Shown: positions 46,821 through 58,598, counted from the stretch's first letter. The stretch: DNA of 64,000 bases from Corinectria fuckeliana (GCA_019137255.1 WPDH01000187.1:124001-188000), one strand, 5' to 3'. The notes: generated by a model not told the origin, from the sequence alone. Program-made: numbers and translations.

Positions 46821-47155
46821 AAGTTGTGCTATTCTAGCTGTATGATATTTCTAGTCGGGCTGTATATCAAGTGTCTGTATCGATATTCACTCTTAGCCTC
46901 TCCTTAAATAATAGGGCAATTAGGGCATCAGGGCATCAGGGCACTAGAGCGTTAGAGCGTTAGGGAGTTAGGGTATCATTATATTTAAGGCACTAAGACT
47001 GCATTAAAGCGAATGATACAGGTAGTAAGAAGGGCATGAAGACTGGGTTTACAGCCCGAATAGAGATACAGTACAGCCCGAATAGCACAACTCTTTATTT
47101 TTCCTTCGAGTTGTGCTATTCAGACTGTACCATATCTATGTGTACTCAGGCTGCA
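46821..47155. repeat. Cluster of about 45-bp imperfect repeats in direct and inverted orientation
   Basis: Three units share the pattern GAGTTGTGCTATTC, then CTGTA, then TATCT, then TCRGGCTGYA. They lie at 46821-46864 (+), 47050-47093 (-) and 47108-47155 (+). The last two form a hairpin with a perfect 14-bp stem (47080-47093 with 47108-47121), a 14-nt T-rich loop and further pairing outside. A partial unit (TATAGCCTGAATAG) follows near 47239. The arrangement resembles a decayed miniature inverted-repeat element, but no transposase or target duplication was identified. Confidence 0.65.
46911..46978 (+). repeat. Degenerate short tandem repeat (TAGGGCATCA / TAGAGCGT)
   Basis: About seven units of 8-10 nt of the form TAGGGCATCA, TAGAGCGT or TAGGGAGT run head to tail. 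Unit length varies, so it looks like an eroded minisatellite and not a clean array. Confidence 0.6.
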
Positions 47156-47566
47156 AGTTCACCCTTCCCTACCGTGTCATTCACTCAAACATAGTCCTAA
47201 GAAATAAAGAGTCAAAATTAGTATAGCCCCACGACATGTATAGCCTGAATAGACATAGCGTATGATCTGATTCTTTCTTTTACACTCTCAAACATGAGCA
47301 TTTATAAGTCTATAAGAAGTCGGACTGCTCACGTGCCCTTGTTGAGATTGTTGAGTCACTCCTCGTGTCTAAATGGAGGAAAGGGCAAGAGAAGCTAGGG
47401 ATGGATCGGGAGTAGTACATAGTATGGGGAGCCCACACCAAGACAGTAGACGGGAGGATGGTCTAACTAGTTCCAGGGAGCTTGCCGAGATCAGGACCTG
47501 CGGCATAGTTCATTACGTACAGCATTCATTACAAGAGTCTACCAAGTTAGTATATACCAAGCTACG

Positions 47567-47596
47567 TACCTACCTACCAGAAGATTTAGGTAGGTA
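47567..47596. repeat. 9-bp inverted repeat TACCTACCT / AGGTAGGTA
   Basis: Arms at 47567-47575 and 47588-47596 are perfectly complementary with a 12-nt spacer. The arm is the same word found in other spacers of this window. Confidence 0.6.
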
Positions 47597-48373
47597 AAGA
47601 GAGCCTGAGAGAAGGAATAACTTAAGAGTGTAAGAATGGCGCTGTGTCCATCCAATACCCGGTTTAATTACCCGGCAGCGCTGCCTGCAAAAATTGCATA
47701 TCTGCGGTGGTTTCACGTGCGTCAAGTCATTCGCAGGGATCGAAAAGCTGCATCTGGAGGAATCGGGTGACATGCCTACCCGCTGCGCCCAGCAATCCAC
47801 TCGGACGCGCCCTGGAACGCACGTGCGGCAAGCCTGTCGGTGATAGGGCAATGGCTACGCCGGGAACAGGAGTCTAGACTGTTTTTCCAGATTACCTAGA
47901 CGTCTATTGGGTGGACTGGCTGGTTTCGGGGGTACGTACCAAGTACTGCCGCTGATCGAGGTGGTGATGGTAACAGAAGAGCAATTCAAGCTGTAGCGAC
48001 ATCTATGGATCGGCACTTACCACTGAAGGCTAAACTAGGTCCTTATACATAATACAGTTACATCCATCATATCACATATCACAGCACACAGTACAGTGGG
48101 CGTCGCAAGGTTCCATCTGGTGGAAACCTATGTAGCTCCAGCTGTGAAGTCAGTGGCTGGCTGTGTCCAGCTGGCCTTGGATTAGCTTTCAGGCCCCTGG
48201 CGAATGCCCGTGCCCCAGCATCACGGTCCACTGAGCCCGCTGTCCGCTATCCACTATCCGATACCCACAGCAGACCCATCACCTACGGTTTAGGTACTTA
48301 CTCAGGTAGGTAAGTAGGTGGTAGGTACTGTGCCCTCTCATCTCAGGTCGCCGTGGGAGAATCAAAGGCCCCA

Positions 48374-48397
48374 TCCAACTCCAACTCCAACTCCAAC
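48374..48397 (+). repeat. Hexamer repeat (TCCAAC)4
   Basis: Four perfect TCCAAC units lie in the presumed leader or promoter of the VTC-like gene. Confidence 0.8.
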
Positions 48398-48524
48398 TGC
48401 GACTGCGGGACAGAGGCCTGAGCACATACTTTTCGCATCGCCTGCTCGTCTCCTAACTTTCTTGGAGCTCAAACTAATTCCTCTCTTCTCCCTCTATCCC
48501 GCTGTCGCTCTCACTGTTACTGGC

Positions 48525-48560
48525 TATCGCTATCGCTGTCGCTGTCGCTGCCGCTGTTGC
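48525..48560 (+). repeat. Hexamer repeat (TRYYGC)6
   Basis: Six head-to-tail hexamers (TATCGC twice, TGTCGC twice, TGCCGC, TGTTGC) lie about 250 bp upstream of the VTC-like start codon. Confidence 0.75.
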
Positions 48561-48809
48561 TCTTCGCGTCGGCCATCATCATTGTGTCATTCATCTCGTG
48601 ATTCTGCGCCTGCCGGCTTCACCCAACGACGTCGCCGACACCACCACCTATTGTTATCCCACCAGTCACATCTCGCCACTCGCCTCTCCTCCAACCAAGC
48701 CGTCCCACACAACTACAACAACATCCATTCTGGTATTCAGCATCTTTTCGTCTCGCCACAATTGCCGATTCCACGTTCCCCATAGCAACGAGACGCCTCC
48801 CCGTCCACC

Positions 48810-51278
48810 ATGCGCTTCGGTAGGACCCTCCGAGAGGCCGTCCATCCGCCATGGAAGGACAAGTACATCGACTACGCCAAGCTCAAGAACCTGTTGCGCG
48901 AGGACCGCTCTGCCGACGACGACGCTCAGCAGCCCTGGACGGCCGACGACGAGGAGCGCTTCTGCGACGAAATCTTCAACGTCCAGCTCGAAAAGGTCGC
49001 CCAATTCCAGGAGCAGCGCTTCAATGCTCTCAAGCAGCGTGTCGACTCTTCCTTCGAGAAGCTCAAGGACCTCGCCCCCGACCAGCCCCCCGCCGATGAG
49101 GCCAGCGCCGATGCCGATGCCGGTGTCAAGGCCGATGCCCCCCCACAGAAGGGCGATATTTCCGCCTCTCGCCTTCGCGCCCTCGAGACCGAGCTCGACG
49201 ACATCACAAACGAGGTCCGGGAGCTAAAAAAGTACAGCAACATCAACTATACCGGCTTCCTCAAGATCGTTAAGAAGCATGACCGCAAGCGAGGAGGCCG
49301 CTACAAGGTCCGGCCCATGATGCAGTTGAGCCTCTCCAAGCGCCCTTTCAACTCGGAGCAGGGCTACTCGCCCCTCCTCAACAAGCTCTCTATCATGTAC
49401 TTTGCCATCCGCCAGCACCTAGAGCACGGCACCGACCAGCTTCCCCCGCTTGATCTCGAGACCCAGGGCGAGACGCACAATGGCGAGCGTTATACCTCCC
49501 ACAAATGTATGTTGCCCATATCCCCATCCCCCCTCTGGCTCCCAGATACCATGGAAGCCCAGTTCACCAACACACTTCTGCAGTCTGGGTACATCCCGAT
49601 AACCTCCTCGAGGTCAAAACAATTATACTTCGACACCTGCCTGCCCTAGTCTACAGCGAGCAAGCCACCAAGGAGCTCGATGGCAACGATTCCCCTTCCA
49701 TCACTTCACTCTACTTTGACAGCAGCAAGTTCGACCTTTACGGCGAAAAGGTAAACCGCCAATCCGAGGCATCGTCCCTGCGGCTACGGTGGTATGGGCA
49801 GTTGGGCTCCCGCCCAGAGATCTTTATCGAGCAGAAGACGGTCGACGCCAAGGGCGCCAGCCAGGAGCTAAAGTTCTCCATCAAGGACAAGTACGTCAAG
49901 ACCTTCCTCGACGGCGACTACAAGATGGACAAGGCCATCCAGAAGATGAAGAGGCAGAGCTATACGTCGGAGCAACGGGACGCCTTCCAGGCAACGGTGA
50001 CGACGATCCAGGACTTCGTGCAGCAAAAGGGCCTCAGCCCCGTTCTCCGGGCCAACTACGTCCGAACCGCATTTCAAAGGCCCGCCGATGACCGCATCCG
50101 CATTGCCATCGACACCAATGTCGCCTTCATTCGTGAGGACACGCTTGACCAGGACCGCCCATGTCGTGACCCCAACGAGTGGCACCGTCTCGATGTTGAC
50201 GACAGCGACATGTCGTATCCGTTCAAGAAGATGAACCAGAGCGAGGTCAACAGGTTCCCCTATGCCCTTCTAGAGATCAAGCTCAAGGAAGACGGCCATC
50301 GGAAACGCCCGTCTTGGATCGAGGACCTGATGTCCTCCCACCTCGTCCACCCCACGCCGCGGTTCTCCAAGTTTGTCCACGGCGTAGCATCTTTGTTCGA
50401 AGACTACGTCAACAACTTGCCATTTTGGCTCAGCGACCTGGAGACAGATATCCGCAAGGACCCCCAGACAGTGTTTGAGGAGGAAGAGCAGCGCCGCGCC
50501 CAGCGGGCCGACGACGTTATGGCGGTGGGCAGTTTAATTGGGGCCAAATCGAGTTCGTATAGGCCCGCGCAAAGCTCGCCCTTGAGCAAGTCGTACCTCG
50601 CAGACCGCATGTCGAAGGATTCGATGAGCCACTCGCTTAACAACCGAATGTCAAGGCCAGGCAATGGGGAAGAGGAAGGTGGGAGCAGCTCCGCGCAGCA
50701 AGGGGAAACACGGAGGAGCTACGGAACCCTCTCGTCAGTGATCCCAGGCTTCTCGCTGTCCAAGTACTCCAAGGCCAAGCGGGCCTCGCAGGCACTGCCG
50801 GAGGGCGTCGTGAAGCCGACGGAATGGATCAAGAACGCGGGCGAGCTCAAGGTGGAACCCAAAGTGTGGCTGGCCAACGAGCGAACTTTCCTCAAATGGC
50901 AGCACATTTGCATCCTCCAGGGCGGTCTAGCGATGGGCCTATACTCGGCAGCGGGTGAGAATACTGTTGCTGAGATTATGGGCATTATATACGTCCTGAT
51001 TGCCATATTCGCGGGACTCTGGGGCTATGGGATGCTGCAGACGCGGCGAAGCATGATCTTGGAGCGGAGCGGCAAGGACTTTGACAACATGATTGGCCCC
51101 ATTGTCATGAGCGTATCGTTGATGATAGCTCTGATCCTCAACTTCTTCTTCGCAGTAAGTTCTGATGTCTGAAAATACGAGGGAATATCTGGGAGCTAAC
51201 CGCAGGGCACAGTACCGTGAAGCCTTTGGGCGGATGCATGATGGGGACGAGGGAGGGCACGCAGGCGAGGAGCTATAG
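48810..51278 (+). CDS. VTC2/VTC3-like SPX protein of the vacuolar polyphosphate polymerase complex
   Basis: This 777-residue protein has the full VTC layout: an N-terminal SPX domain (about 1-190; it opens MRFGRTLREAVHPPWKDKYI and has the lysine-rich FLKIVKKHDRK inositol-polyphosphate surface), a tunnel-like VTC core (about 230-490, WVHPDNLLEVKTIILRHLP, SLRLRWYGQLG, IFIEQKTVDAKG) and a C-terminal three-helix DUF202 block from NERTFLKWQH. IEQKTVDAKGASQE resembles Vtc2/3 and not the ERKTH pattern of the catalytic Vtc4, so I infer a regulatory or targeting subunit. Exons are 48810-49506, 49584-51154 and 51213-51278. The first intron is 49507-49583 (GTATGT...GCAG). The last intron is 51155-51212; an earlier AG at 51205 would end the protein as GTVP, but it lies only about 6 nt past the CTAAC branch adenosine, so the later AG is preferred. 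Confidence 0.9.
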
Positions 51279-52916
51279 GCTGCCTGGGAATGTGCCGTGC
51301 TTGGATGGCTAGGGGAAGAGTTGGAAACGGGGTACAAAAGGGTACAGAATCGAAGTCGGAGACTGTAGTATATTGTCAGCCCGGGCTATACAGGCGGCGT
51401 TGGAATTACAGCATTAGTTATATATTTTCTCATGGACGGGAGCAGCATGGTTGGTAGAGGGTAGGTAGTATGCATTGGTCAGGATATCTGATATCTGAGA
51501 ATAGTTCAAGCATGAGTCCCTAGACACGGGTCTTCATGGTGGATTTGTCCTGATATTGATGATAATGATGTGTATAATGTATATAATGTAGCTCAGACCT
51601 ATCCTAGGAGAAAGAGGCTCTAGTTATTGACTATGATTTTCTGTTGGTGCGTATTAGGACCACACAACTTTAGCCATCGGCTACTCTCAATTTGAATGCT
51701 ACAAATCGTCTGGCAAATTACTACGCAGTAATCCCACCAATGCAAACCCCGCAGTTCCATTTGATTACCCTGCAGCCCAGATCCGTCCATCTAGGTACGA
51801 GGGATGCATGCGCTGGCAAACTGCTGCAGATAGAGAGAGCTGCAGTTTCTCTCCACTTCGGGCGAGGCCTCTCGTTAGATAGATAAGCTGCACTGTGCAT
51901 TAGCTACTTACCTAGTTCCAAAATCCCTTCTTTGTGTCCTTCCCCCGTCTTTTCTTCGAATAATTACTTGTTCTTTTTCATGGTGGGAATGTGAACCCCT
52001 GACACACGGCACGGGTACTAATGCCTGACAAGGGACCACGAGCATTCTTGAGTCCACCGGATATCCGGCTTGTAAGCTTTACTTTAGGAGAGGCCATTCT
52101 CGCTGAGAGTGAGAGTGAGAGTGTCAATGCTCGTTAACTGAACAAGACCCCTTCTGTCTTGTCTAATCACTGGGTTTCCGATTCCGCAACCCTCTTCATA
52201 ATAACACCAACTCACCCCTGCATACCTACCTACCTAGCCACCTTGTGCGCGTGGTTGTGCATCGCTGTTGACCAAGTCACGCAACGCGTTCGGGTGGTTG
52301 GTGATAGGCCGAGTTTTTTTCCCCTTCTCTTCCTTACCTTAACTTTTCGCCCCTGGAGAAGACACTTTTCCTTACCAAACCCAGGGCAATCGCAATTATT
52401 TGATCTTAGTACCTGGCGAGTAACACATTGCCACAGCCTCGCCTCGCCTCGCCTTCGCGATACGACGCGTATGCGCGCGCCCATGCCTATTTTCTCTCTC
52501 ACTCTCACGTGCATAAGTTAAGCGGGCAACGAGGGAGCCGACCTGCATTGTATCAAGTGCGCCGGCGGCCTTTAATTACCTACCTACGGGCGCCTAGCAA
52601 ACCATCGCAACCGGGGCGCACCGCCGTCGGACCTTTCACTCTAGAGCCGCCCGGCTTGGGCCTGACGCTTATGCTTATGCTTATGCGCACGCGCATGCTC
52701 ATGCCCAGGTTTATGCCCATGTTTATGCGTGGTCCCGCCATCGCATCGTTGGCCTGACGAACTTATACACCCGCGCGCATTTGCCATCATCGCTGCTATA
52801 GCGCAGACTCTTGGGCTCACCCTCACCTGTCCAGGCTTGTTCTCAGGCTCACCTACTCACATCCGACCTCTTCCACCCGCGCCCGCGCTGCTTCTGCGCG
52901 CACTGCGCATGACATC
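51279..52916. other. Spacer between the VTC-like gene and the 52917 gene
   Basis: This 1.6 kb spacer holds the promoter of the next gene. CATACCTACCTACCTAG occurs near 52221-52237, and a GCTTAT-type hexamer run (three clean units at 52667-52684, then degenerate units to about 52731) lies 190-250 bp before the start codon. No gene is supported. Confidence 0.6.
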
Positions 52917-55728
52917 ATGGCCGACAACGTCGACGACAAAAAGAGCTTCTGGGGTGGCTTGCTCCGTCGGGCTAGTGTCGCCAGGAAACTGTCAGCCAAA
53001 GCCGCCAAACCACCGCCGGTGCGTACCTATCTACTCGCCTTGCCGTCCACCCGTCTCTCTCACATGTCACCTGTCATCTCTCGTCTATCATCTCTCATCT
53101 CTCACACCTCGACCCGCTGAGCCTCGCTGACCTCTGCAGTCAAGAGACGAGTCCCGTGACGTGGCTGATGGCGATGGCGATGGCGGCGCCGTCTCCAGTC
53201 CCGCCGTCGACTTCGTCCCTGTCCTCCAGAGACGTCGACCGGGATTCGTTGACGCCCCCCGATCTCCCGCCGGTCGTCGGCGGCCCCGGCGGCCCCAGTC
53301 AGACCTTGACCCCGTCAAGTCAGCAAGCTCCGCTAGCAGGAGGTCCGGCGCCATCGGCCGGCGCCCCTTCCGCTCTCCCGGGCCCTCGTCCTCATGGCCT
53401 CCCAGCGGCCTGTCCAGCCGCGAGGAGCTGCCGCCTCAGCATGCTCTCGAGCTCATCGCTCGCGGTGCTCCCTCCCACAAGGGCCACAGGCGCCCTATCC
53501 CTCATGTCGCTGATAGCTACTTTGCTCTCTACACCACCACCAGCGGCAACCGCCATGACGGCATGGACGTCGCCAACCTGCACGATAGCATGACCCAGTT
53601 CATGACCTTGCGAATGCTCGGTCCCGGCCGTGCCACCTACCCTTGGGAGACCCTGGAGCAGCCTAGCTATGCCTTTTACTTTGGCCACCTGCCCGGCACC
53701 ATCACCCTTAATGAATGGGCTTCCATGGCCAGCGTTCTTCCTCCCAGCATCGCCCTGCGTGACTCGGGCGTCGTGCCTCGGACCATGGACTTGGAGCGCA
53801 TCTTTGAACGCTTGGAGGAGCTGCGCCACGGGCTAGAGGAGGACGACGAGGCCCTGCTCTATCGCATCCTCTATAAGCGCATCTTACGCGATCCGGACAA
53901 GATCCTGAGCCCTCACCGCACTCTCGATAAGCAAATCACTGATCTGATCCTGGTTCTCTCACGCCCCGACTGGATCGACTTCACCAACCCGCGAAACCAG
54001 GTCGCAACCCGCTTCGTCTTCGACACCAGCGAGACCAACCGCGACCAGTACCGCAAGTTCTTCCACCAGCTGCTGCTGAGTCTCGAGCTAGATATGCGCA
54101 TCCAGTCTCGCCAGCACGGTGACTGGGCCAAGGAGAAGCTTCTTCAGCAAATCCCGCCAACAATCCAGTGGAATCTAGCCCTAGCCCGTAGGTGGCACGA
54201 TTACGTTCGCATCGACGACTTTGGCAAGACGCCTGATGATAGTAAGTCGCGATGACACATCGCCCCATGAAGTGAAAGAAGGGGGAGGGGACTCTCTTCT
54301 ACGAATAGGACCTAGGGGGTTGTGCCTTACTGACCGTTGCCCGTAGTTCTCTTTCGGTACAAGCTCAAGAAGCGTCAGATTCGCATGCTGAGGCGCTTCG
54401 CTCAGATGATGAAATGGCCCAACCTGGCTGCAACTCTTGAGAACATGAATCAGAAAGACTCGGAGATGGCCCTAGACGAAATCAGCTCTGACGCCTACGC
54501 CTTTTTTAGTGGCATGATACTCCCAGGGGTAAGTTTTTACGACAGTCCCATGTTGAGAAGCGCAACAATTCGACAAAAGGCCTGCCGTTGCTCACAGAGT
54601 GAGAAGCCATCTTATGGGTCTCCGGGCTGACAACTGTGATAGCCAACGTTCCCGTTCCTCATCATGAATACGCTCTTGGACCTCGATCCCGACAGCACCA
54701 CTGATGACCTGGCACTCCTCTCTCACACTCATCCCCACTGTGGATTCCAGTACCGTAGTAGCCACACGTACTGGTCCTCCAGCTGTATCGTAGGCAAAGT
54801 ATTGGCACCTACCTGCCACTCAGTGGCCGGCTGGGTGGGCCCGGCACGGCCGACGACAGATCTCGGCCGATCCCAGATCGCACGAATTCGGAGCCGGCGG
54901 CCGAAGCAGCGGATGGGGCCCGAGGACGTCGAATCCATGGGGGAGCGGTCCGAACCACTGGGACCTCCGTCCGAGGTGTACCCCATTGACGAGTACCAAC
55001 TTGTGACCCCGAAGGGCATTGACGACGTCGTTGATACGGTACGGATTGAGCTGTTGAGTCTCAAGGCGGCAGATCGACCTGAGGAGACAACTATGACTGT
55101 TGGTGGCCCGCGGTTGTTCGACGCAACTTTGCAGTTCGCCATCGACGGTGTATCGTGGCCGCTGAGGCTCATGTACGACGTGTCGTTTGTGGCAGCGTGG
55201 CCATGTTCCGATGGACCGCACCCGCTTTTTTTCGACTACGTATATACCTCAATCCGCGCCGACGCCATTGTAGGTGTACGTGACTGGGGCGGGCTCTACG
55301 GAGGACGGCCGACGCACAGCGTACGGTCAAGTCCCGGGCCGGGTATGATGCGGGGACCCTATCGGGATCTCTTCAGTCACAGCTTCGGCCACGGACCGAG
55401 CAACGGGCATGGCATCTTCGACACGGGCGCCGAAGAGGAGGAGGACGATGACGAGAAAGTGCTCGTGGTGGAGGCCTTTGGCGTGCGGGACAACGAGGTT
55501 CTGGTGCGAGCGTGGTGCTCCCATTGGGGGTTGAGTGCGGTGGTGGCCGACATTCGCAAGACATGGTAAGCGGTCCCTTGGTGCAGTGCCAATCCTCATT
55601 CTATTGCAACGACGCTGACACATGTTCGCGGCATCAACAGCATGGCTTGCGCCGTCCGAGAAGCGTATGCTGCAACGCTGACGGTGGTGATACTGGTTGA
55701 GGGACAGGAATACGCCTGTGACGAATAA
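52917..55728 (+). CDS. Unrecognised 798-residue conserved-looking fungal protein, five exons
   Basis: I do not recognise this family. Five exons (52917-53018, 53140-54241, 54347-54528, 54643-55565, 55641-55728) are joined by clean GTNNGT/AG introns of 75-121 nt and sum to 798 codons plus stop. The N-terminus (KKSFWGGLLRRASVARKLSAK) is basic and could be an amphipathic helix. A Pro/Arg/Ser-rich disordered section follows, then an ordered region (PHVADSYFALYTTTSG, MTQFMTLRMLG, LERIFERLEELRHGLEEDD) rich in helices, a second ordered part (IDEYQLVTPKGIDDVVDTVRIELLSLK, FAIDGVSWPLRLMYDVSFVAAWPC) and a Gly/His-rich then acidic loop (EEEEDDDEKVLVVEAFGV). There is no signal peptide or clear membrane helix. 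The many introns and well-formed blocks argue that it is a real gene with a cytosolic or nuclear product; function is unknown. Confidence 0.82.
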
Positions 55729-58598
55729 CGACGGTTCTATGAAGTTATGGCGCTTTCCTTTGTTGTATTGTCTCGCACTATGCGAAAGGTTAGGTAGTAC
55801 AGGGTGTCACGGTATAAGCATTGGATGAGTCGGGTTACATGGTAGGGTTTGACACGGGGTTGTCATGCATGGAGAGAAGAGCTTGAGGAGGTGACGGGGG
55901 CTGAGTGGTGCTGGAGACGGGGAAGAACAAGCAGTTGACTCTGTCTTCTTACATATCACGCCGAGTCAATAGACGTCTGTGGCTAGTAGGCCGGGTGTAA
56001 AGCTGGCAAAGGAAAGCGTTGGATTCCGTCGAGTTGAGTCGAGAGACCAAGCGATCAAGAACCACCCAATGGAGCCGAACTGTTCATGGAAGATGAAAAG
56101 GATCGCAGCGGACCACTTATGGAATAATGGAATAATAGCGCTATGATGCGATGGTGAAAGTTGGGTTAGGCTACAATGTCCACCGCGTCTGTAACTACGC
56201 AGTCCACACTCTAAGAAGCAAGGGATTTATTGTATTGTCTGCCTCGGGTCTCGATGCGACATGCGACGGGCGTTGAGATGTCTCACCACTTGGCCACCAC
56301 GGGCGAAGACGGTGTATCTCGGTGGCCCAGGTGAAGGAAGACTCGAGAGTCAGCTCGACTGTCATTGGCCAATTGCTTGTTGCAACCCCAATGCTCCATG
56401 GCCGCGGATGCACCGGATCTGGCAGCCCGAAGCCGAAGCGCTGGGACACGCCCACGCCCGGATGCAGGCCCTTGGCCCACTGTCCAGGGGTGTTGAGAGC
56501 TTGTGCCGCAAAGACTACTATGTCGACTCCCCCAGATGCCGAAAGACCACACGGCGTCCGTGACGAAGGGCATAGTAATTGACTGACCGACCTTCCTTCG
56601 GATCCTATTGAGGGTCACTTGGGGACACCCTCTCGTGGCCGCTCCAGCGCTTCTGTCAGTGGCAGAGAGGGACAGGCACTAGGCGTGGGATGGTTGTCTG
56701 ACAAAACAGCCAAACCCCCCCGGCCAGGGTTTTTCTTCCCTTTTTTTTTTTCGAGGTCATCTGAACAAGTCTGAAATTTCGTGTACCCGCCCGCTGCAGG
56801 TCAGGCGAGGCAGGGGAGACGGAAACGACGCAACGCCACCTCATGTCATGTCACGGTGGTTGCAGACACGATAGACGTGGATGGAATCGCCAAGGTCGAG
56901 GAAACGAGGTCCGGCAGCCGACGGCGGTGAGAGTATTGTAAATGTGGAGAGCCTGACGTTTGGCGGGGCGGGTGGTTGTGGCCGACGCCGCAAGTTGCGT
57001 GGTTGCGGCCGATCAAGTTGTGAATCGTGAGTCGTGCGCGTCGAAAGGGGCCTGCAGCCATAATTGAAGGCTTTGCATAGTATTGGTTAGCTCGGCACTT
57101 TCACGAATTGCTGAGAGCTGAAGAATTGGACCATGGCAAATGGGTGCTGCGACTCTGACAAGTCAGGAGGGGGCATGAGGAGAGAACATCTGGCGCGTGG
57201 GTGGTGTTTTAGCTGCGGCGTTGTTGATCGTGGAGAGAAGATGGAGAAGAGATGGAGAGGAGATGGGGGTGGAGGGGCAAGTTTGGTATGTACTATGTAA
57301 GTACAACATGTCACATCTTGCCCCAGCTTCGATGAAGGCCGCGTTGCGCTCGTCGCTCTGGTTCTCTCTCATGTTCACTCACTCTCGATTCCGAGACGCT
57401 ACTACTATTACATAGTACGCGTGTACTAGTAATTGACCATCTCGTTGCCTAAGTATCCCTTAGATCCATACTCCATAAAGCACCACGGATTGCAGGTCTG
57501 TACATACTATGTACATACCGAGGTGCTTGGCTACGAACGTCCTAGCTGCATCGGGCGCTGATAGTCCGTCTCCTCGGAAACTATTGGCTTCGGTCAACAA
57601 CGTCCGCAGGCAGCAGCATTCTGAGCGAAGAGGCGCCCAGGTGACCCAGTCTGCCAGTCCACGGCCAAGCAAGCAAGCAAGCCACTTGGCTTCTCACCGG
57701 CAACCGGGTTGTGTGCATCCATAGTACATATGTAGTAGCCTTTAGGAGGGATAAAGGACGCCGATCCAGACGGAAGCCGGGGACGGAATCACCCACGGTC
57801 AACCCTAGCAGCAAGTCCGAGCAAACCCAACTAACGAAGAATCAATTCCTCGAGGCGAGCATGGAAGCAAAGTCCTTCCCCCCAAGAAATCCTAAGAGAA
57901 CCCCTCATGAGCCCCTAAATAAAAGCCCGCTTCAGTGGATCTAACCTGCAATTTAGCGTCTGTCGGGACCCCCGCCGGGAGCAGCTCTTTGCCACCCCTC
58001 CAATCTTTATCACGTTGATGAAGCTTCCAGAGCTTCGTTTTCCTTGCTTTCAGCCCTGACCAAACCTAGGCATCACACACGCCCCCCCTGTCCCTCTTTT
58101 ATGCCCCCATGCAACACCCCCGCCAAAAAATTGTGGTGGGCTTGGTGGGGGTCGCATGCGATGGCAAACGACAAGTGCTAAGCTTCTGCATGAGCTTCTG
58201 GTAGCTCAGTCCACGACGACGATGCCGAACTCGCCCGCGGTGTGTACGCATCTGTCTCGGCCAGAGAACTGGCTCACTCGGATCCTTTTTTCTTTTCTTT
58301 CTCTTTTCACTACCGCCCTCCCGCATACCTTTCCCCCTCTCCAGTCTGGTTGCACGGCAGAACTCTCACACCCTCACCACCACATCACATCACATCGTGC
58401 CCAAATCCGAGACAGAAGCGCGCTCGCACGCCCTCTTCCCACCCAAGACCCCAAGACATTTGCCTGGGGTAGTCATCGCGGGTTGACACCCTTTCTTCCG
58501 CTACTCTTCCTTTTTGGGCGCCAGCCTCGACGAAACCAGACACAGACTTTCGGCAATAAAAAGCATCGTGCTTCTTACGCGCCGTCCAAACTCCCGCC
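55729..58598. other. Spacer between the 52917 gene and the FGGY kinase
   Basis: This 2.9 kb spacer contains TACTATGTA/TACATAGTA at 57291-57299, 57409-57417 and 57505-57513, the densest cluster of that word in the window, and CT-rich promoter sequence near 58270-58350. No gene is supported. Confidence 0.6.

Larger units (their letters stand above)
46362..48809. other. Spacer with repeat cluster between gltA and the VTC-like gene
   Basis: This 2.4 kb region contains a degenerate AGGGCATC-type repeat (46911-46978), a cluster of about 45-bp direct and inverted units (46821-47155), a TACCTACCT/AGGTAGGTA hairpin (47567-47596), TACATAGTA at 47416-47424 and hexamer repeats close to the downstream gene. 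It is visibly richer in A+T than the coding sequence around it. No gene is supported. Confidence 0.6.

Noticed and set aside
46911..46978. Interstitial telomere repeat (TTAGGG)n
   Set aside because: Only scattered TTAGGG words occur, with variable spacing; the array has no six-base period.
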